64,000 nt of DNA from Cranoglanis bouderius. Its lineage: Eukaryota; Chordata; Actinopteri; Siluriformes; Cranoglanididae. The notes below the pieces were generated by a model. It worked only from the letters and a program-made list of their open reading frames with translations. It was not told where the DNA came from and made no database searches. Made by a program: the position numbers and the translations under genes. Below, piece by piece: positions 10,506-19,881 of the stretch; position 1 is the stretch's first letter, and each line of letters begins with the position of its first letter. The DNA lies in the NCBI GenBank assembly GCA_023630585.1, contig CM042564.1, positions 18,068,242-18,132,241 on the forward strand, read 5' to 3'.

Positions 10506-10919
10506 CACATTATGAATGGAAACAGCTTATCAGGAGTTATGATATTTTACAACAATTTTAACCCAAAACACCATTATCTTCAACCTTTACATTTGTGTCA
10601 AGATGAATGTATTCCTAAGGCTTGAGTAATACTGAAAATAGCATTTACATTGAATAATTATACTGAATATTTTAGCTAAAGTTCAGATTAGCTGTTTAAT
10701 TGTATACTGATTATATAACTGTTTAATCTAGATTAAAGAACCCCTTAAAAGTTCTTAGTGGAGTCTTGTAGAAAATTAGAACCATTTCCTATCAATCAAA
10801 CCCTTGGGGAACCCTTTTTTCCCCTATGTGTCTGCAATAAGTCAAGGTATTATACAGTCCAGCTATTAAATGATCACTGTTTGCAGGATGAGGTACAAAT
10901 GTTGAGGAGGCAGAAGTAA
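2411..10919 (+). CDS. sh3d21: SH3 domain-containing protein 21-like (CD2AP/CIN85 family), C-terminal exons
   Basis: Seven exons join in frame: 2411-2473, 2807-2924, 4328-4487, 7486-7569, 9943-10124, 10244-10307 and 10887-10919 (TAA). Together they encode 233 complete residues of a C-terminal half. The order is a polar Ser/Thr/Lys linker, a proline-rich patch (LFKVPPPPVKDKP), a segment ending SSAKLNHPTANRAKPPQRRP, a Ser/Thr/Gln linker, and a C-terminal coiled coil (LDQVLAELKELRMEMELFK, then ELKGELNEERSKRMKLQ). The KLxHPTxxRxKxxxRRPP block and terminal coiled coil are hallmarks of CD2AP and SH3KBP1, adaptors that link receptors and endocytosis to actin. The short coiled coil and the convergent neighbour eva1b favour the paralogue sh3d21. 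The SH3 domains are expected upstream, outside the window. CD2AP and SH3KBP1 remain less likely alternatives. Confidence 0.75.
2807..2924 (+). CDS. sh3d21: sh3d21 coding exon (proline-rich)
   Basis: Acceptor ctgtgtgcag and donor TCCAA/gtaagt, both strong. It encodes KSEAKDLRSDVPGKIK, then LPGLFKVPPPPVKDKPQK. The PPPPVK stretch is a possible SH3 ligand, as in other CD2AP-family linkers. It ends with two bases of the Lys codon completed by the next exon. Confidence 0.75.
3273..3400 (+). repeat. Unclassified dispersed repeat, copy 1
   Basis: The block with gagcagcagtttgaaaaga, the ggctggctggcttcac motif and the gttagccttcatcctcccc motif recurs in degenerate form at 33045-33120 (+) and inverted at 54715-54845. 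It is therefore an interspersed repeat. I cannot assign a family. Confidence 0.55.
4328..4487 (+). CDS. sh3d21: sh3d21 coding exon with family signature block
   Basis: Acceptor tctttttttag and donor CACACCT/gtaagt. It encodes a PSDDQPPASPKP segment, then SSAKLNHPTANRAKPPQRRP, which aligns with the KLSHPTxxRPKxxGRRPP block of CIN85 as I know it. Opening the exon at the earlier AG (4302) would give a stop before the signature block, so 4328 is chosen. Bases 4336-4417 reappear inside the Tc1 copy downstream (8866-8947). Confidence 0.85.
4953..5516 (+). pseudogene. RTE endonuclease N-terminal fragment
   Basis: The open frame carries the AP-endonuclease start: KVGTLNVGTM, the metal-binding Glu of VDILCVQETRWKG, and FKLFYHGVDRKRNGVGVIL. 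After roughly EIEGVMLNE the frame leaves the family sequence and ends, and the remaining catalytic part (GDFN and SxxD-like boxes) is absent. It is a dead fragment of a nuclease that would nick target DNA during LINE insertion. Confidence 0.8.
5516..6184 (+). pseudogene. RTE reverse transcriptase fragment
   Basis: The open frame contains KRGKAVGPDDIPVEVWKCL, NYRGIKLMSHTMKLWERVVE, QYGFMPRKSTTDAIFALRML and the first catalytic Asp region VFVDLEKAYERVPR, which are RT fingers and palm motifs of the RTE clade. It breaks off after YESSRTVVRC, before the (Y/F)xDD catalytic box, so no polymerase activity is possible. Confidence 0.85.
6174..6840 (+). pseudogene. RTE reverse transcriptase thumb and C-terminal fragment
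   Basis: Resumes with MKVSRSKTEYMCVNERD, FKYLGSTVQSNGECGKEVKK and VRPAMLYGLETVALRK, the thumb and connection region of RTE. It is frameshifted near 6590-6660. The downstream sequence still recalls the basic tail region (aggccgagaggaagacc). Confidence 0.75.
6869..7440 (-). pseudogene. Penelope-like element remnant (GIY-YIG endonuclease end)
   Basis: On the minus strand 6869-7141 reads NMIYGLKCQCISFYMGKTKV, then an IAEHRCDIRNHDSKNPLAAH segment. This matches the Y-x-C-x-C-x-x-x-Y-x-GKT layout and the IAEHRxxIR...SPVAxH block of the GIY-YIG domain of Penelope-like elements. Upstream on the same strand, in another frame, LPEFKEPPIILCRPK resembles the segment that precedes the linker in these elements. 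It is frameshifted and truncated. It abuts the RTE 3' end. Confidence 0.55.
7486..7569 (+). CDS. sh3d21: sh3d21 coding exon, 84 nt, symmetric phase 0
   Basis: Acceptor tatttttctcaaaag, then 28 complete codons (ASGVTNQNEASASTQTDG, then ADKKHTVPPK), then CCCAAG/gtttgg. The donor is weak after the GT. The length is a multiple of three with both junctions in phase 0, so skipping would keep the frame. It has no domain, only a polar linker. Confidence 0.6.
8306..9234 (+). pseudogene. Tc1-like transposase pseudogene
   Basis: ATG at 8306 gives MAKTKELSKDVRDKIVDLYK and KTIAKQLGEKVTTVGAIIRKW, the paired-type N-terminal helix-turn-helix that binds the inverted repeats. The frame then shifts near 8450. 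The first catalytic Asp region is damaged around 8740, and roughly 200 bp expected after gcattgaaaatga (9090-9103) is missing, including the second Asp and the Glu box. The end (KEEWDKIPPEM-like, 9130-9160) survives out of frame. It is inactive. Confidence 0.85.
8866..8947 (+). repeat. 82 bp copy of an sh3d21 exon segment inside the Tc1 transposase
   Basis: Bases 8866-8947 match 4336-4417 without gaps, with 4 mismatches (78/82 by eye). Exon sequence starts at atgaccagcctcctg. The match ends at tgtcttc, after which gatggtgtcga is repeated before Tc1 sequence resumes at ggtgggaacatt. About 17 bases of unexplained filler (aataaatatggtattta) precede it. The exon peptide frame is not continued. 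Confidence 0.9.
9541..9617. repeat. (TTC)n microsatellite
   Basis: About 24 TTC units flanked by T runs. The poly-Phe and poly-Arg open frames across it are artefacts. Confidence 0.95.
9943..10124 (+). CDS. sh3d21: sh3d21 coding exon, start of coiled coil
   Basis: Acceptor gatgtcttgcag and donor CACGA/gtgagt. It encodes a Ser/Thr-rich linker followed by EEKSTLDQVLAELKELRMEM, with the leucine spacing of a coiled coil. It corresponds to the C-terminal coiled coil of CD2AP/CIN85. It ends in phase 2. Confidence 0.85.
10244..10307 (+). CDS. sh3d21: sh3d21 coding exon, coiled coil continued
   Basis: Acceptor attcttaaaacag and donor TTACAG/gtaagt. It encodes TDMKELKGELNEERSKRMKL and Q, continuing the heptads in the same register as the ELxEEKxxRxxLQ segment of the family. 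Confidence 0.85.
10457..10505. repeat. Poly(A)-rich tract in sh3d21 intron
   Basis: A run of almost only A, interrupted by ataaataaa. No adjoining retroelement body was recognised. Confidence 0.9.
10887..10919 (+). CDS. sh3d21: sh3d21 terminal coding exon
   Basis: Acceptor cactgtttgcag, then codons for DEVQMLRRQK and TAA at 10917-10919. This short last coding exon completes the coiled coil and fits the xMEVxxIKKA-type end of the paralogues. Confidence 0.8.
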   Translation, partial: DEVQMLRRQK

Positions 10920-11088
10920 CTACAACTCAGCGAAGATTTGGATTTGGGATTGTGGTTTTTATGTGCTGTGCTGCTCTCAGTGGAATGCTGAATCAGGATT
11001 CCATGACACACAGTATGAGTGAAGAGACAACACAGACTGACCTGGAGACCCACATATCAGACCTCACAGCAGTTACTGATTTAATCTT

Positions 11089-11188
<100 letters not shown>

Positions 11189-11490
11189 TACAAGAGGGAG
11201 AACTTAATTGTGCATGTATTCTAATGGGTCTCTGAATAGCAATTATTGGTTATAGAAAAAGATAAATGTCCCTACTTCATAGAACATTTCTATGACATCA
11301 AGAACCTTTTTTTTGTGCGCATACAGTCCTCATACTGTGTGTTCCAAAGATCGTAATGTTCTATTTTCATATCTGATGTATAAGCCCATATTTTAAATGG
11401 TATTTTATCAGTTAAATCTCATCACATCTATGAATAACTTACATATCATTATCATATCATATCATTATCTTCATTGAAACCTTTGCTAAT

Positions 11491-11942
11491 TAAGGTTTAT
11501 TCATCTAACATTGTTTCATACATTAGTTAACATGAACACATGAATTGTGTACTGTACTTCAGCAATAATATACCATAAATAACATTAACAAAGTAACTAA
11601 CACCTGTATTGATTTTTAAAAAATAATAAACCAAATACTCAAAATTATCTACACGTTAACCAATGTTCATACCATTAGTGATTAAAATGATTAAATGAAA
11701 CAACACCTTAATGAACATGTTTGAGGTTGTTAAGTGAGGCTGAAAAGCAAGTTCTAATACTTACACCTGTAGGCCAGAGTTCAGTTCAAGTTCTAATTAG
11801 CATTTAAACAAACCTTGGTTAATACTTTTGTTAACTTGATTTGTTTTTTTCTTGACATTACTTATGGTTTATTAATACTGAAGTTTATAGTTTGTTAATG
11901 TTAACTAATGCATTAAATGATGTCAGTTAAGCAAACCTTACT
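11491..11942. mobile_element. AT-rich MITE with TTAA-like borders
   Basis: The left end taaggtttattcatc...cattagttaacatgaac is matched by the reverse complement of the right end (ttaatgttaactaatgcatt...gcaaacctta). This gives imperfect terminal inverted repeats of about 40 bp. TTAA occurs at or near both outer borders. Non-coding. Superfamily uncertain (a TTAA-duplicating type such as piggyBac or Kolobok is possible). Confidence 0.6.
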
Positions 11943-12200
11943 TTAATTTAAAGGTAAGATGTACTTGGCTGAAAAAGCCCCTGAAGCTCAAATGTTATTA
12001 TTACATGCTGGCTGAACCAGTGTTATATTTTCCCGTATTTCTTGCCTTGCCTCACTTTGAACTGAGTTGTGTTAGAGATGTGTTTATTTAATTGTGGTTA
12101 AGGATTATGCTGTGTGCTTTTACAGAACTGCCATGTTTTCTCAGGATTTGTACTGTGACACTAGAGCTTCAATATTAGACTTGTGAATTTAAGGGGATGG

Positions 12201-12206
12201 AATAAA
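12201..12206 (+). terminator. sh3d21: Possible sh3d21 polyadenylation signal
   Basis: AATAAA about 1.28 kb after the stop codon, ahead of a SINE fragment. If it is used, the 3' UTR would include the TA microsatellite and the MITE. Other AATAAA-like sites exist, so this is tentative. Confidence 0.25.
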
Positions 12207-12272
12207 AGTGGATGTATTGCCATGTAATCAGCCATGTAATATATTTTATTATTTATTCTAAAACTTTCTGGG

Positions 12273-12425
12273 TACTTGGCATGGTGGCACAGCGAGTAGC
12301 ATTGCTGCCTCTCAGTGACAGGGTTGCTGGATTCATCCTGAGTTTGGGTTGCTGACTGTGTAGAGGTTTGTTTTTGTGTTCTTTTAAGCTGCTAATAGCT
12401 GCTTGTGAATAAATAAATAAAAAGT
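12273..12425 (+). mobile_element. Mermaid/DANA-type SINE fragment (5' part)
   Basis: Begins with the tRNA-like head ggcatggtggcacagcgagt and agcattgctgcctctcag (A-box region), then ggttgctggattcatcctga (B-box region), and ends in a taaataaataaa tail. The middle and 3' core of the SINE are missing. Confidence 0.75.
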
Positions 12426-14167
12426 TCAAAAAATAGCATGCCATCATTGGACTTGCTTATAAATAAGTAGGAAGTGAAATTTTAGTAGTATTTCTGTTTT
12501 TTATGGCTCTCTGTGGCAAAGGGACTGACTGCCTTACTGATGTCCTTCAATTCAGCCTTCATCGTGATTGCTTTGGTTAAACTTGTGCTTGCATACTATA
12601 CATATTCATCCCCACTGGTGTGAAACCCATAGATTAATCCTCTGCCCTCCTGTCCTTCTTACCCTCTTACTGATTTTTGGTGGACAGTCTCCTTTAGGCA
12701 GAGTGATGCTTGTACCATATTCTGTCCATTTTTTAAATTATAGATTCAATGATGATCTGCAGAATGTTTATATGGATATATATGGATATATTTTTAAATA
12801 ACCAAAGCCTAATTGATACTTTTCTAGAACTATGGTCTTACCTATGTTAGGAATGGTCTCTAACAAACTGCAGACTTCCAGGAACATGTGTCTTTATATT
12901 GAGATCATATGACACTTTAACTGCACTCCAGTGTGATCCATTCAACTAATTATGCAACTTCTGATGGCAGCTAGTTTCACCAGAACTAATTTAGGCAGTT
13001 TCACAGCAATGGAGTGAATATATATGAAAACACAACTATTAAGTATTTTATCTGTAAATAATTTTGCAAATTATGTGGGTTATTTTAGATTCATGACATA
13101 TAATTTCAATTAAGTCCATTTCAGTTACAATTTGTAACACTCCAAAATGTGGAAAAGTTATGCAAGGCACTATGTTAGACAATACAGATTAAGAAGAATA
13201 CATAATAAGATACAATACAGAATAAGAAGAAATATTGTGTTTTATTACCCATTAATTTACTATCAATTATTTGCGAGTAAGTTATAGGACAGTGTCATGT
13301 GCTATTGAATTGTTTATGCAGTGCACAATGAGATATCACCTTTTAGTGCCTATTACAATATAACACTTGCATAAATAAAAACCCTTCACTAATGGTTCAT
13401 AAATACTTTATTAGTGTCCCTGCTAGCAATTAACTAGTCTAATAAAAATAGTCTAATTAATCTGATTTATTGGCACACTTCCTAAGTGGCTTGTTGATTT
13501 ATGAACGTTAAATATTGCAAATAAGTCTATGAGTTTATAAAGATTGTAAAAGATTACAAATACATTACACATTGAATATATCCATCTTTTCTAAGTGACT
13601 TACCTTCTTTTTCTTGTAGGGATCTATGCCATGTAACAAACGTTATTTAGGTAGCTGGTACTGCAAACTTTTACTCAGTTGTAATACTCCTTGTTCACAT
13701 CAAGAGGGTGACATTTATCAGCTATTTTGTGTTGTATAATTAACTTAGGCCTTGTTCAGATCTGATCACACTTGAGACAGATAGACATTCACACCTGACA
13801 TTATCTCAAATGTGTCTTCAGTGACCTATTGTGATAACATTTCCTGACTAAAAGGGTTCACAGATTTGGTAACTAATTATCACTTCAAAACCACTTCCCA
13901 ACACCAAAGTCACATTCCCATCTTCCCCTTCCAAACCTTTTACACTATATCACTGCCGACTGTATCAACTGTAACATACAGCTCACACTGCAAATGTAAT
14001 GAAAAATGTAACAAATGGCACACATCACAGACCACCTCCGCAAGATCACACGATGCATATAACCCTATTCAGACGGTGCTGTCTGAGACAGATAACACAG
14101 TTAATACCAGCTCTGAATGGACTCTTTGTGAAAAAGGGATTTAGGGTACAGGGCAAATGTTATAGCT

Positions 14168-14262
14168 CAGGGCAAATGATATAGCTCTGGATCCAGCTCA
14201 ATCCAGATTAGGATAAAACAGTTACTGAAAATGAATTAATATATGGATGGATGAATATTACT
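14168..14262 (+). mobile_element. Truncated SINE 3' end
   Basis: ctctggatccagctcaatcc followed by gataaaacagttactgaaaa and a (tgga)-rich tail matches the 3' part of the mermaid-type SINE copies at 24.5 and 25.5 kb, which lie in the opposite orientation. Only about 95 bp remain. Confidence 0.6.
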
Positions 14263-15147
14263 AAATATTAATCAAATCAAATCAAATGTCTCTCAAACAT
14301 TTTTCAAATTGGAAGATTTTTATTTTTGGAACATCATTTTGAGACCCTGCACAAGACTGCTGATCTGCAATTTATTATTCATGCTTTGGTGCTTTAGCAC
14401 ACAATTACAACATAATTTGAACCCTGCACTTACTTCAGTCTAGCCTGACATTACAAATCATGTCCATGATCCTCAGAAGGGATTATTAAAAGATTATTAT
14501 TAAATAAGACATAACTGCATCTTGTTCTTAGCAAGAAACATACCATCATGTTTTATTCCTAAGATAAATTAAATTTCACAATATTAAATGGTTCAACTTG
14601 AACATGATGAACACAATAATAACTTCTGTACTTTAACTGTAGTTTAATATATTTTATATTTTAGTGCAGTATTGCAGAAAAAATATTTTGTACTACACAG
14701 ATAGTGGACCAAGCAAGAGCTCTGGTCTCTGTTCCTCATCAGAACACATCTGTATTTGGATACGTTATAAAAATGGCCTAATATTTCAAACTCCAGCGAA
14801 CAAATGTGTATTTCTGTCTTGCTTCCACTGTTCCCGGCACAGGCTTCAGATCCATTGTGACCCTGAATAAATGACACTCTCTGTACAGCAACTCCTGAGT
14901 TACTCATGTACTGGACTATGAGTTGCAGGTATGCTTTACTGTATGCATTTATATTGGGAGTGCAACATGTGAATTATAGACCTTTGTAAACAGATTCCTT
15001 TCATTTCCTGGGAATATAAGTAATTGGATTTTATGGTTCTCACCTGCTTCATGCAGAAAAGAGCAAACATAAACTATGGAGTGGATACTTTAACAAGTGG
15101 TCAGACATTGATTGATAACTTACAGACTGAACAGTAATTTAAGAATG

Positions 15148-15153
15148 TTTATT
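15148..15153 (-). terminator. eva1b: Possible eva1b polyadenylation signal
   Basis: TTTATT on the + strand reads AATAAA on the minus strand, about 640 nt after the eva1b stop. This is a plausible 3' UTR length, but no other support is visible. Confidence 0.3.
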
Positions 15154-15787
15154 GGTCTGCTCACAATGAGAACACTGCGATTTTGGCCCATATAAAAATA
15201 TAACTTAAGCAATGTCTGATCTTTTGATGGAATAAAATGCAACACCAGTGATAGAACATTTGGTATTTGATAGACTACTTTACAAATCCAATTGCCTAAG
15301 CTTAGTTAAAAAAAAGATATATGTTGAACAACAAAAAGTAATGCCAATGATAGGGCTCTGATGTCAGACTAAATGTACTGATGTGATATAAGAATTTACT
15401 GATGTAATATAAGACTTTGCATAATACTAACAACACTATTTACACAAAACAAAAGGCAGAATGTATTTTTTTTATCAGAACAAAGGGCATAGTGGAGTGG
15501 TGCAAATGGCTGACCACTAGAAATCATGATAGCATAATTGTACAAAACCTGATTCTCAACCCTGAAAAAACTTTAAGGTGAATGTGACTTTTATGAGTGC
15601 ATTTAAAAACAGCTATCTTATCTACTAGGATATTCTCCTCAACATCTGTGCAGTCTCATTGTACAACATAGCACCAAAGTATGCTCTTGTTCAGTAAGTA
15701 GGCTTGCCACTGTTCTACATCTGGGCTTGAACACTCTAAATACATTAGTCCAAGATTTTCGTTAAAAGTATTCAATTCTAATGAGTG

Positions 15788-16227
15788 TTAATAGTAATGC
15801 ACTCTTCCAATGGTGCTAGTTCCTGTGCCCAGGATGTCTGGTTGTCCATTTCTCCAGATCTCCCTGATGATCCTCTCTCTCTCCTCCAGGCGCTGGGCTC
15901 GTTCCAGCTCCTCTGCTGAGGTAAACACATTCACATTTCCATCCAATGTGCTGTGGTGGTTGCCCATGGGGATCTCTGTGCTGCAGTGGGTAATAGTAAC
16001 CTCCACATCTCCTACTTTGTCCTCATTTTCCTCCTCCTCCTCATCATCATCACTATCTTCATCTTCATCCTCTTCACAAAAGTCCTTCAGCTGTTTTCTC
16101 TCTGGAGTGGGTGGCGCAGTCGTAGTCCGAGGCTTGCAGGAAATACGTATTACTAACAGACAGAGGGTAAGCACCAGGCCAAAACACACACCAATGACAA
16201 AGTAGAGGCCAAATTTCTCAGGATTAT
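15788..16227 (-). CDS. eva1b: eva1b coding exon 2
   Basis: Acceptor gcacctttcag on the minus strand, then AT that completes an Asp codon with the last G of exon 1. It holds the membrane helix, acidic region and the complete C-terminal block, with stop at 15788-15790. The acidic run is encoded by GAA/GAT/GAG-rich sequence that looks like an expanded trinucleotide tract. Confidence 0.9.
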
Positions 16228-16307
16228 CTGAAAGGTGCAAATATATACATATAACTGAGCTTGTAGCAAAAAGTATACTTATTGATAATTTGCAATAAAT
16301 CATTTAT

Positions 16308-16341
<34 letters not shown>

Positions 16342-16372
16342 TAATAATAATAACAATAATAACAACAACAAA

Positions 16373-16440
<68 letters not shown>

Positions 16441-16507
16441 CTTTTATGTGAGCATAGGCAGCAATACTGTTGCTCAAAAGGTCCATCTCTTTCCTTTTTG
16501 CATCCAT
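15788..16507 (-). CDS. eva1b: Protein eva-1 homolog B (single-pass membrane protein)
   Basis: Join of 16507-16441 (ATG; MDAKRKEMDLLSNSIAAYAH) and 16227-15788, with the GT/AG intron between. The product is 168 residues. Order: short N-terminus, one membrane helix (about residues 27-50, GLYFVIGVCFGLVLTLCLLV), ISCKP after the helix, an acidic low-complexity stretch (about 75-95), then the conserved cytosolic block NVFTSAEELERAQRLEERER followed by REIWRNGQPD and a terminal HYY. This pattern is diagnostic of the EVA1/FAM176 family. The MDA start matches the human EVA1B start as I know it. EVA1A is linked to endoplasmic reticulum/lysosome, autophagy and apoptosis, while EVA1B's role is poorly known. 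The gene is convergent with sh3d21, as in human. Confidence 0.92.
16310..16439. repeat. (AAT)n microsatellite filling the eva1b intron
   Basis: About 40 ATA/AAT units with a few C interruptions. The repeat starts at the donor of the 213 bp intron and covers about 60 percent of it. Confidence 0.95.
16441..16507 (-). CDS. eva1b: eva1b coding exon 1
   Basis: 22 codons plus one base, ending CACATAAAAG/gtatta. A good acceptor (gtattttcctatcag) lies just upstream at about 16539, so an additional leader exon probably precedes it. Confidence 0.85.
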
Positions 16508-16624
16508 CCTGGCTTTGTCTTGAGTTTTCACACCTGATAGGAAAATACATAAACACGTTTTTAAAAAAAATATTATATTGTATTGGAATTTATGCCCTCA
16601 TTTTGGCCAAGAGAAAATCCTTGC

Positions 16625-16880
16625 ACAACTTTACTCATTCACTTATCTTCAATAAAGGCCTTGTCCTGGGCAGGGTGGAGCCTTTCATGGAGACACTGGG
16701 TGTGAGTAGGGAATACACCCCTGACAGGATGCTAGTCAATCACAGGGCACCATGCACACACACATTTGCACCTACAGGAATTTATCATAGCCAGTCTGTC
16801 AACCAGCATGTTTTGGGGATTGGGAGGACACTGGAGAACCCAGAGGAAACCCACACATACAGTACACAGGGAGAACATCT
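16625..16880 (-). mobile_element. Mermaid/DANA-type SINE, 5'-truncated
   Basis: The + strand shows the reverse of the SINE: acttatcttcaataaaggcc, gggcaccatgcacacacaca, ggagaacccagaggaaaccc. The tRNA-like head is missing or degraded at 16880. It lies upstream of eva1b exon 1, in the presumed 5' intron. Confidence 0.75.
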
Positions 16881-17065
16881 GCTGATCTGCTTTCATCATG
16901 ACAGACTTTCAATATGAATCCTTAATTCACTGCATGTGTATGTCTCATGACATGTAGACACAAGAACATACAAATGCACAGTTCCTCTTTTACTAAGTGT
17001 ATTTAACTGATCTAAATGATGACTGAAAGAGACACAGAGTATTCTGGTGTGTCTCAAACACTTAC

Positions 17066-17125
17066 CTGTGACCATCTCATATAGAGGATATGGGTGTGGA
17101 ATTTGGGGATTAGGCATTAGACAAA
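17066..17125 (-). other. eva1b: Possible upstream leader exon of eva1b
   Basis: Minus-strand ATGAGATGGTCACAG/gtaagtg has a consensus donor at 17065-17066. Spliced to the acceptor near 16539 it would give ATG-GTC-ACA-G/GT-GTG-AAA in frame with the MDAKRK start, adding a short N-terminal extension or serving as 5' UTR. The 5' end of the exon is not defined by the sequence. Confidence 0.3.
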
Positions 17126-18398
17126 AGGGACTTTGTTGATTCTGATTTTTCAATTAAGTATACAATTCTACAGACCAGAGGACACGTGAAACATTTTTAT
17201 TGTGGTTATGGGGTTCACTTTTGGCAGGAACCAAGAAAAGCTTCCTCTGCAAATCTCCATGAATCGTAACCGTAATCTATAAGGCAGATGAATGCTTGTT
17301 TGCTGGCTGCATTTTTATTTTTGGACACAATTCACTGACTCATCCTCAATGACATACCCGTTTTGTCAATGGATTGTTTGGTTCCATTGTGTTTTAATCC
17401 TGCCCAGGCAATGAATAACTTTCCATATTGTAAACATGCTTGAAAGTGTCAAGTTTCCTATTAAGAAAAAAAAAAAAAACCCTGCATAACCACACCCTCT
17501 TGTGCTCTATGAGTGGCAGAGTGCTTACAGAGATTTTAGCTTAATTGAGTCAACATGTCTCCATTCCTTTTCCAGTTCTATGATGGGATATATGGCTCTA
17601 GTCCAAGCACACTCCTAGGGAGATTGCGTCACAGGATATGTAGCTTCAGGTCATGTGGTCTTACTGGCAGAGCTTTTAATAGGGGGTTATTGAGGACTCT
17701 GCTTGCTGGGCCTTACCAGACTTCCTGTGCAGCCCTCACACACATTTTCCCCATCCATCAGCGTCACATAGCATTTCCTACTGACTTTGGCCTTTCTAAC
17801 CCTACTTGCTCTTGTTTTCAAAGTGTGTCGTTGCTGTACATGGACAGAGAGGCACTGGGGCTACATTTTAAATTCATATAAAATGTAATGCAATACTGTC
17901 AAGACAGCAAACATTCACTGTAATAAGGACATGAAATCATCATGCTCTTATTACATAAAATCACTCAGCACCTTTGTAATAAAAATACAGAAAAATACTT
18001 TTACAAATTATTTTACTATAAAATTGATGTGTTAGATCAGGTACATTTTCCTATATTATAATTATAAAAACACAAAAACATCAGAAGGCATCATGTCAGT
18101 AGGCATAGTGACTTACCATAAACAGATGCCCTCAGAGTATATTCATGATATACTGGTTGATTTGGTTTAAACTTGACCTTTCACCCTGTCTGGATTTGCT
18201 CCACCAGCCTCTGATTGGTCAGGTCCTTTGGCTGCACATAGAAAAAAATAATATAAAAAAATGCACAAACGGATGTCTGACCACACCACATTCAAACCCA
18301 GTGACACAACTGCAAAGGAAAGAAATGACAGGCTCAGTGCTGGACCTGTGGACACAGGAAGTCAGTACAAGCCTAAGCCTAAATTTACACTGAGAACT
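17126..18398. other. Non-coding stretch upstream of eva1b
   Basis: No recognisable gene or repeat. The frame at 17555-17881 (108 codons) has no family features. A poly(A) run lies at 17466-17480. Confidence 0.4.
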
Positions 18399-18400
18399 TA

Positions 18401-19879
18401 CAGTCATGTGAAAAAATAAGTACACCCCATGGGAATTGTTGGGTTCTTTCTTTCTTTTCTTTTCTTTTTCTTTTTTTTTTTTTTTTTTTACATATTTGGA
18501 CAAGCAAACATTTGATCATCTTTGAAACAGTGCCTATTAATGAAGTTTATATATTTGAACACACACAAGGAAAATTAGCTTTTTCAATCATTTATGCAAC
18601 AGAAATATCAACAGATGTGATATTTGTCTGTAGAAAAAGTAAGTAAACCCTTGGCCTCAGAAGCTAGTATTGCCCCTTTAGCAGAAATAACTTCTTGTAG
18701 GAGTTTTGCATAATTGTCCACTAGGCTTGCTGGCATTTTTTACCACTCTATCATGCAATATTCTTTCAGTCGCAAGATGTATGAGGGTTTTCTTGCATGT
18801 ACTGCCCATTTCAAATCCCCCCACAACATGTAAATGAGATTCAAATCCGGGCTTTGACTAGGCCATTCCCACCATTTCGTCTTTTTGAGCCATTCCTTGG
18901 TGGATTTGCTAGTGTGCTTAGGATCATTATCCTGCTGAAAGGTCCAACTTCAAATTTCAGACATTATCACAATTATCACATTATCTTCAAGCACTCTTGG
19001 ATATGATGCAGAATTCATAGTTGAATCAATGAATGCAATCAGTCCAGTCCCTGAGGCAGCGAAGCAACCTTAAATCATAACATTTCCACCACAGTGCTTC
19101 ACAGTTGGTATGAGGTGCTTCTCCTGAAAAGCTGTCATTGTTCTGCACCAAACATGTCTGCTGTTACTGTGGCCAAACAACTCTATCTTTGATTTGTCTG
19201 TCCAGAGCACATTATTCCAAAAAGCCTGGTCTTTGCCTATATGCTCATTGGCTAACTGTTGTCTTGCAATAGCTTTTTTCTGGCACGCCTCCCATGTATG
19301 TCAAATTGCGCAATCGTAGAAGTGGGACGGCCAGTCCTGGACAAATTGGCAGTCATTTGAAATCTGCCCCACTTGTAGATTGTTTTCCTTACAGTTGAAT
19401 GATATATTTCAAATAATTTGGAGATCTTTTTAAATCCCTTGCCAGACTCACAGGCATCCACAACCTTTTTTTCTGAAGGCCTTACAGATCTTTTTAGACC
19501 TTGGCATAATGACACAACACACCTCAATAGCAAAGGGAACACCAGACACTAGATATGAGAAGGGTATAAATAAGACAGGTTCCACCTGCACTCCCTAAGC
19601 AGCTTCTAATCACTGGCACCCAATCTTGAACACCTGATTCTAATTTTATGGATTTGAAGGTGTGATAAATGTAGGAGTGTACTTACTTTTTCCATCCATT
19701 TTTCATGTTTTTTTTAATTTATTTAAATTGTGAAAATTACTACAAAATATCAATTTTATGTAATTTGATAGTGTGCATCACTATGTGTGTATCATAGTAA
19801 GGATCAAATGTTTGCTTGTCCAAATATGTCAAAAAAGCCAACAATTTCCACGGGGTGTACTTATTTCTTCATATGACTG
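18401..19879 (-). mobile_element. Tc1-like transposon, full length, defective
   Basis: TA at 18399-18400 and 19880-19881 flanks inverted ends cagtcatgtgaaaaaataag and cagtcatatgaagaaataag (the latter on the minus strand). The inner direct repeats aaaaagtaagta-c bound a roughly 200-250 bp inverted repeat. A T-rich tract at 18440-18490 has expanded in the left end. This family differs from the 7.9 kb element. Confidence 0.92.
18660..19507 (-). pseudogene. Tc1-like transposase pseudogene
   Basis: The minus frame in 19252-19542 contains KKVVDACESGKGFKKISKLF and the paired-like helix region HSTVRKTIYKW, then NLSRTGRPTS, typical of Tc1 DNA-binding domains. The rest is frameshifted. Remnants of the GG(N)VM(I/L)WGC-type region lie near 19075-19110. 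The Asp/Glu catalytic boxes are no longer in one frame. Confidence 0.75.
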
Positions 19880-19881
19880 TA

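Larger units (their letters stand above)
12430..15780. other. Intergenic stretch between sh3d21 and eva1b
   Basis: AT-rich DNA between the two convergent genes. I see a truncated SINE tail (14168-14262) and a candidate eva1b poly(A) signal (15148-15153), but no exon-like or RNA-gene structure. The frames at 12568-12801, 13866-14144 and 14644-14907 have no recognisable protein. Confidence 0.6.

Noticed and set aside
10725..10835. Possible MITE with gaaccccttaaaagttct and ggggaaccctttttt
   Set aside because: The inverted ends are too short and imperfect, and no target duplication was found.
2411..10919. Gene identity as cd2ap or sh3kbp1
   Set aside because: The family block and coiled coil fit all three paralogues, but convergent eva1b favours sh3d21. 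Upstream SH3 exons would settle it.
17555..17881. 108-codon frame as a gene
   Set aside because: No domain, no splice context, and composition like the surrounding non-coding DNA.
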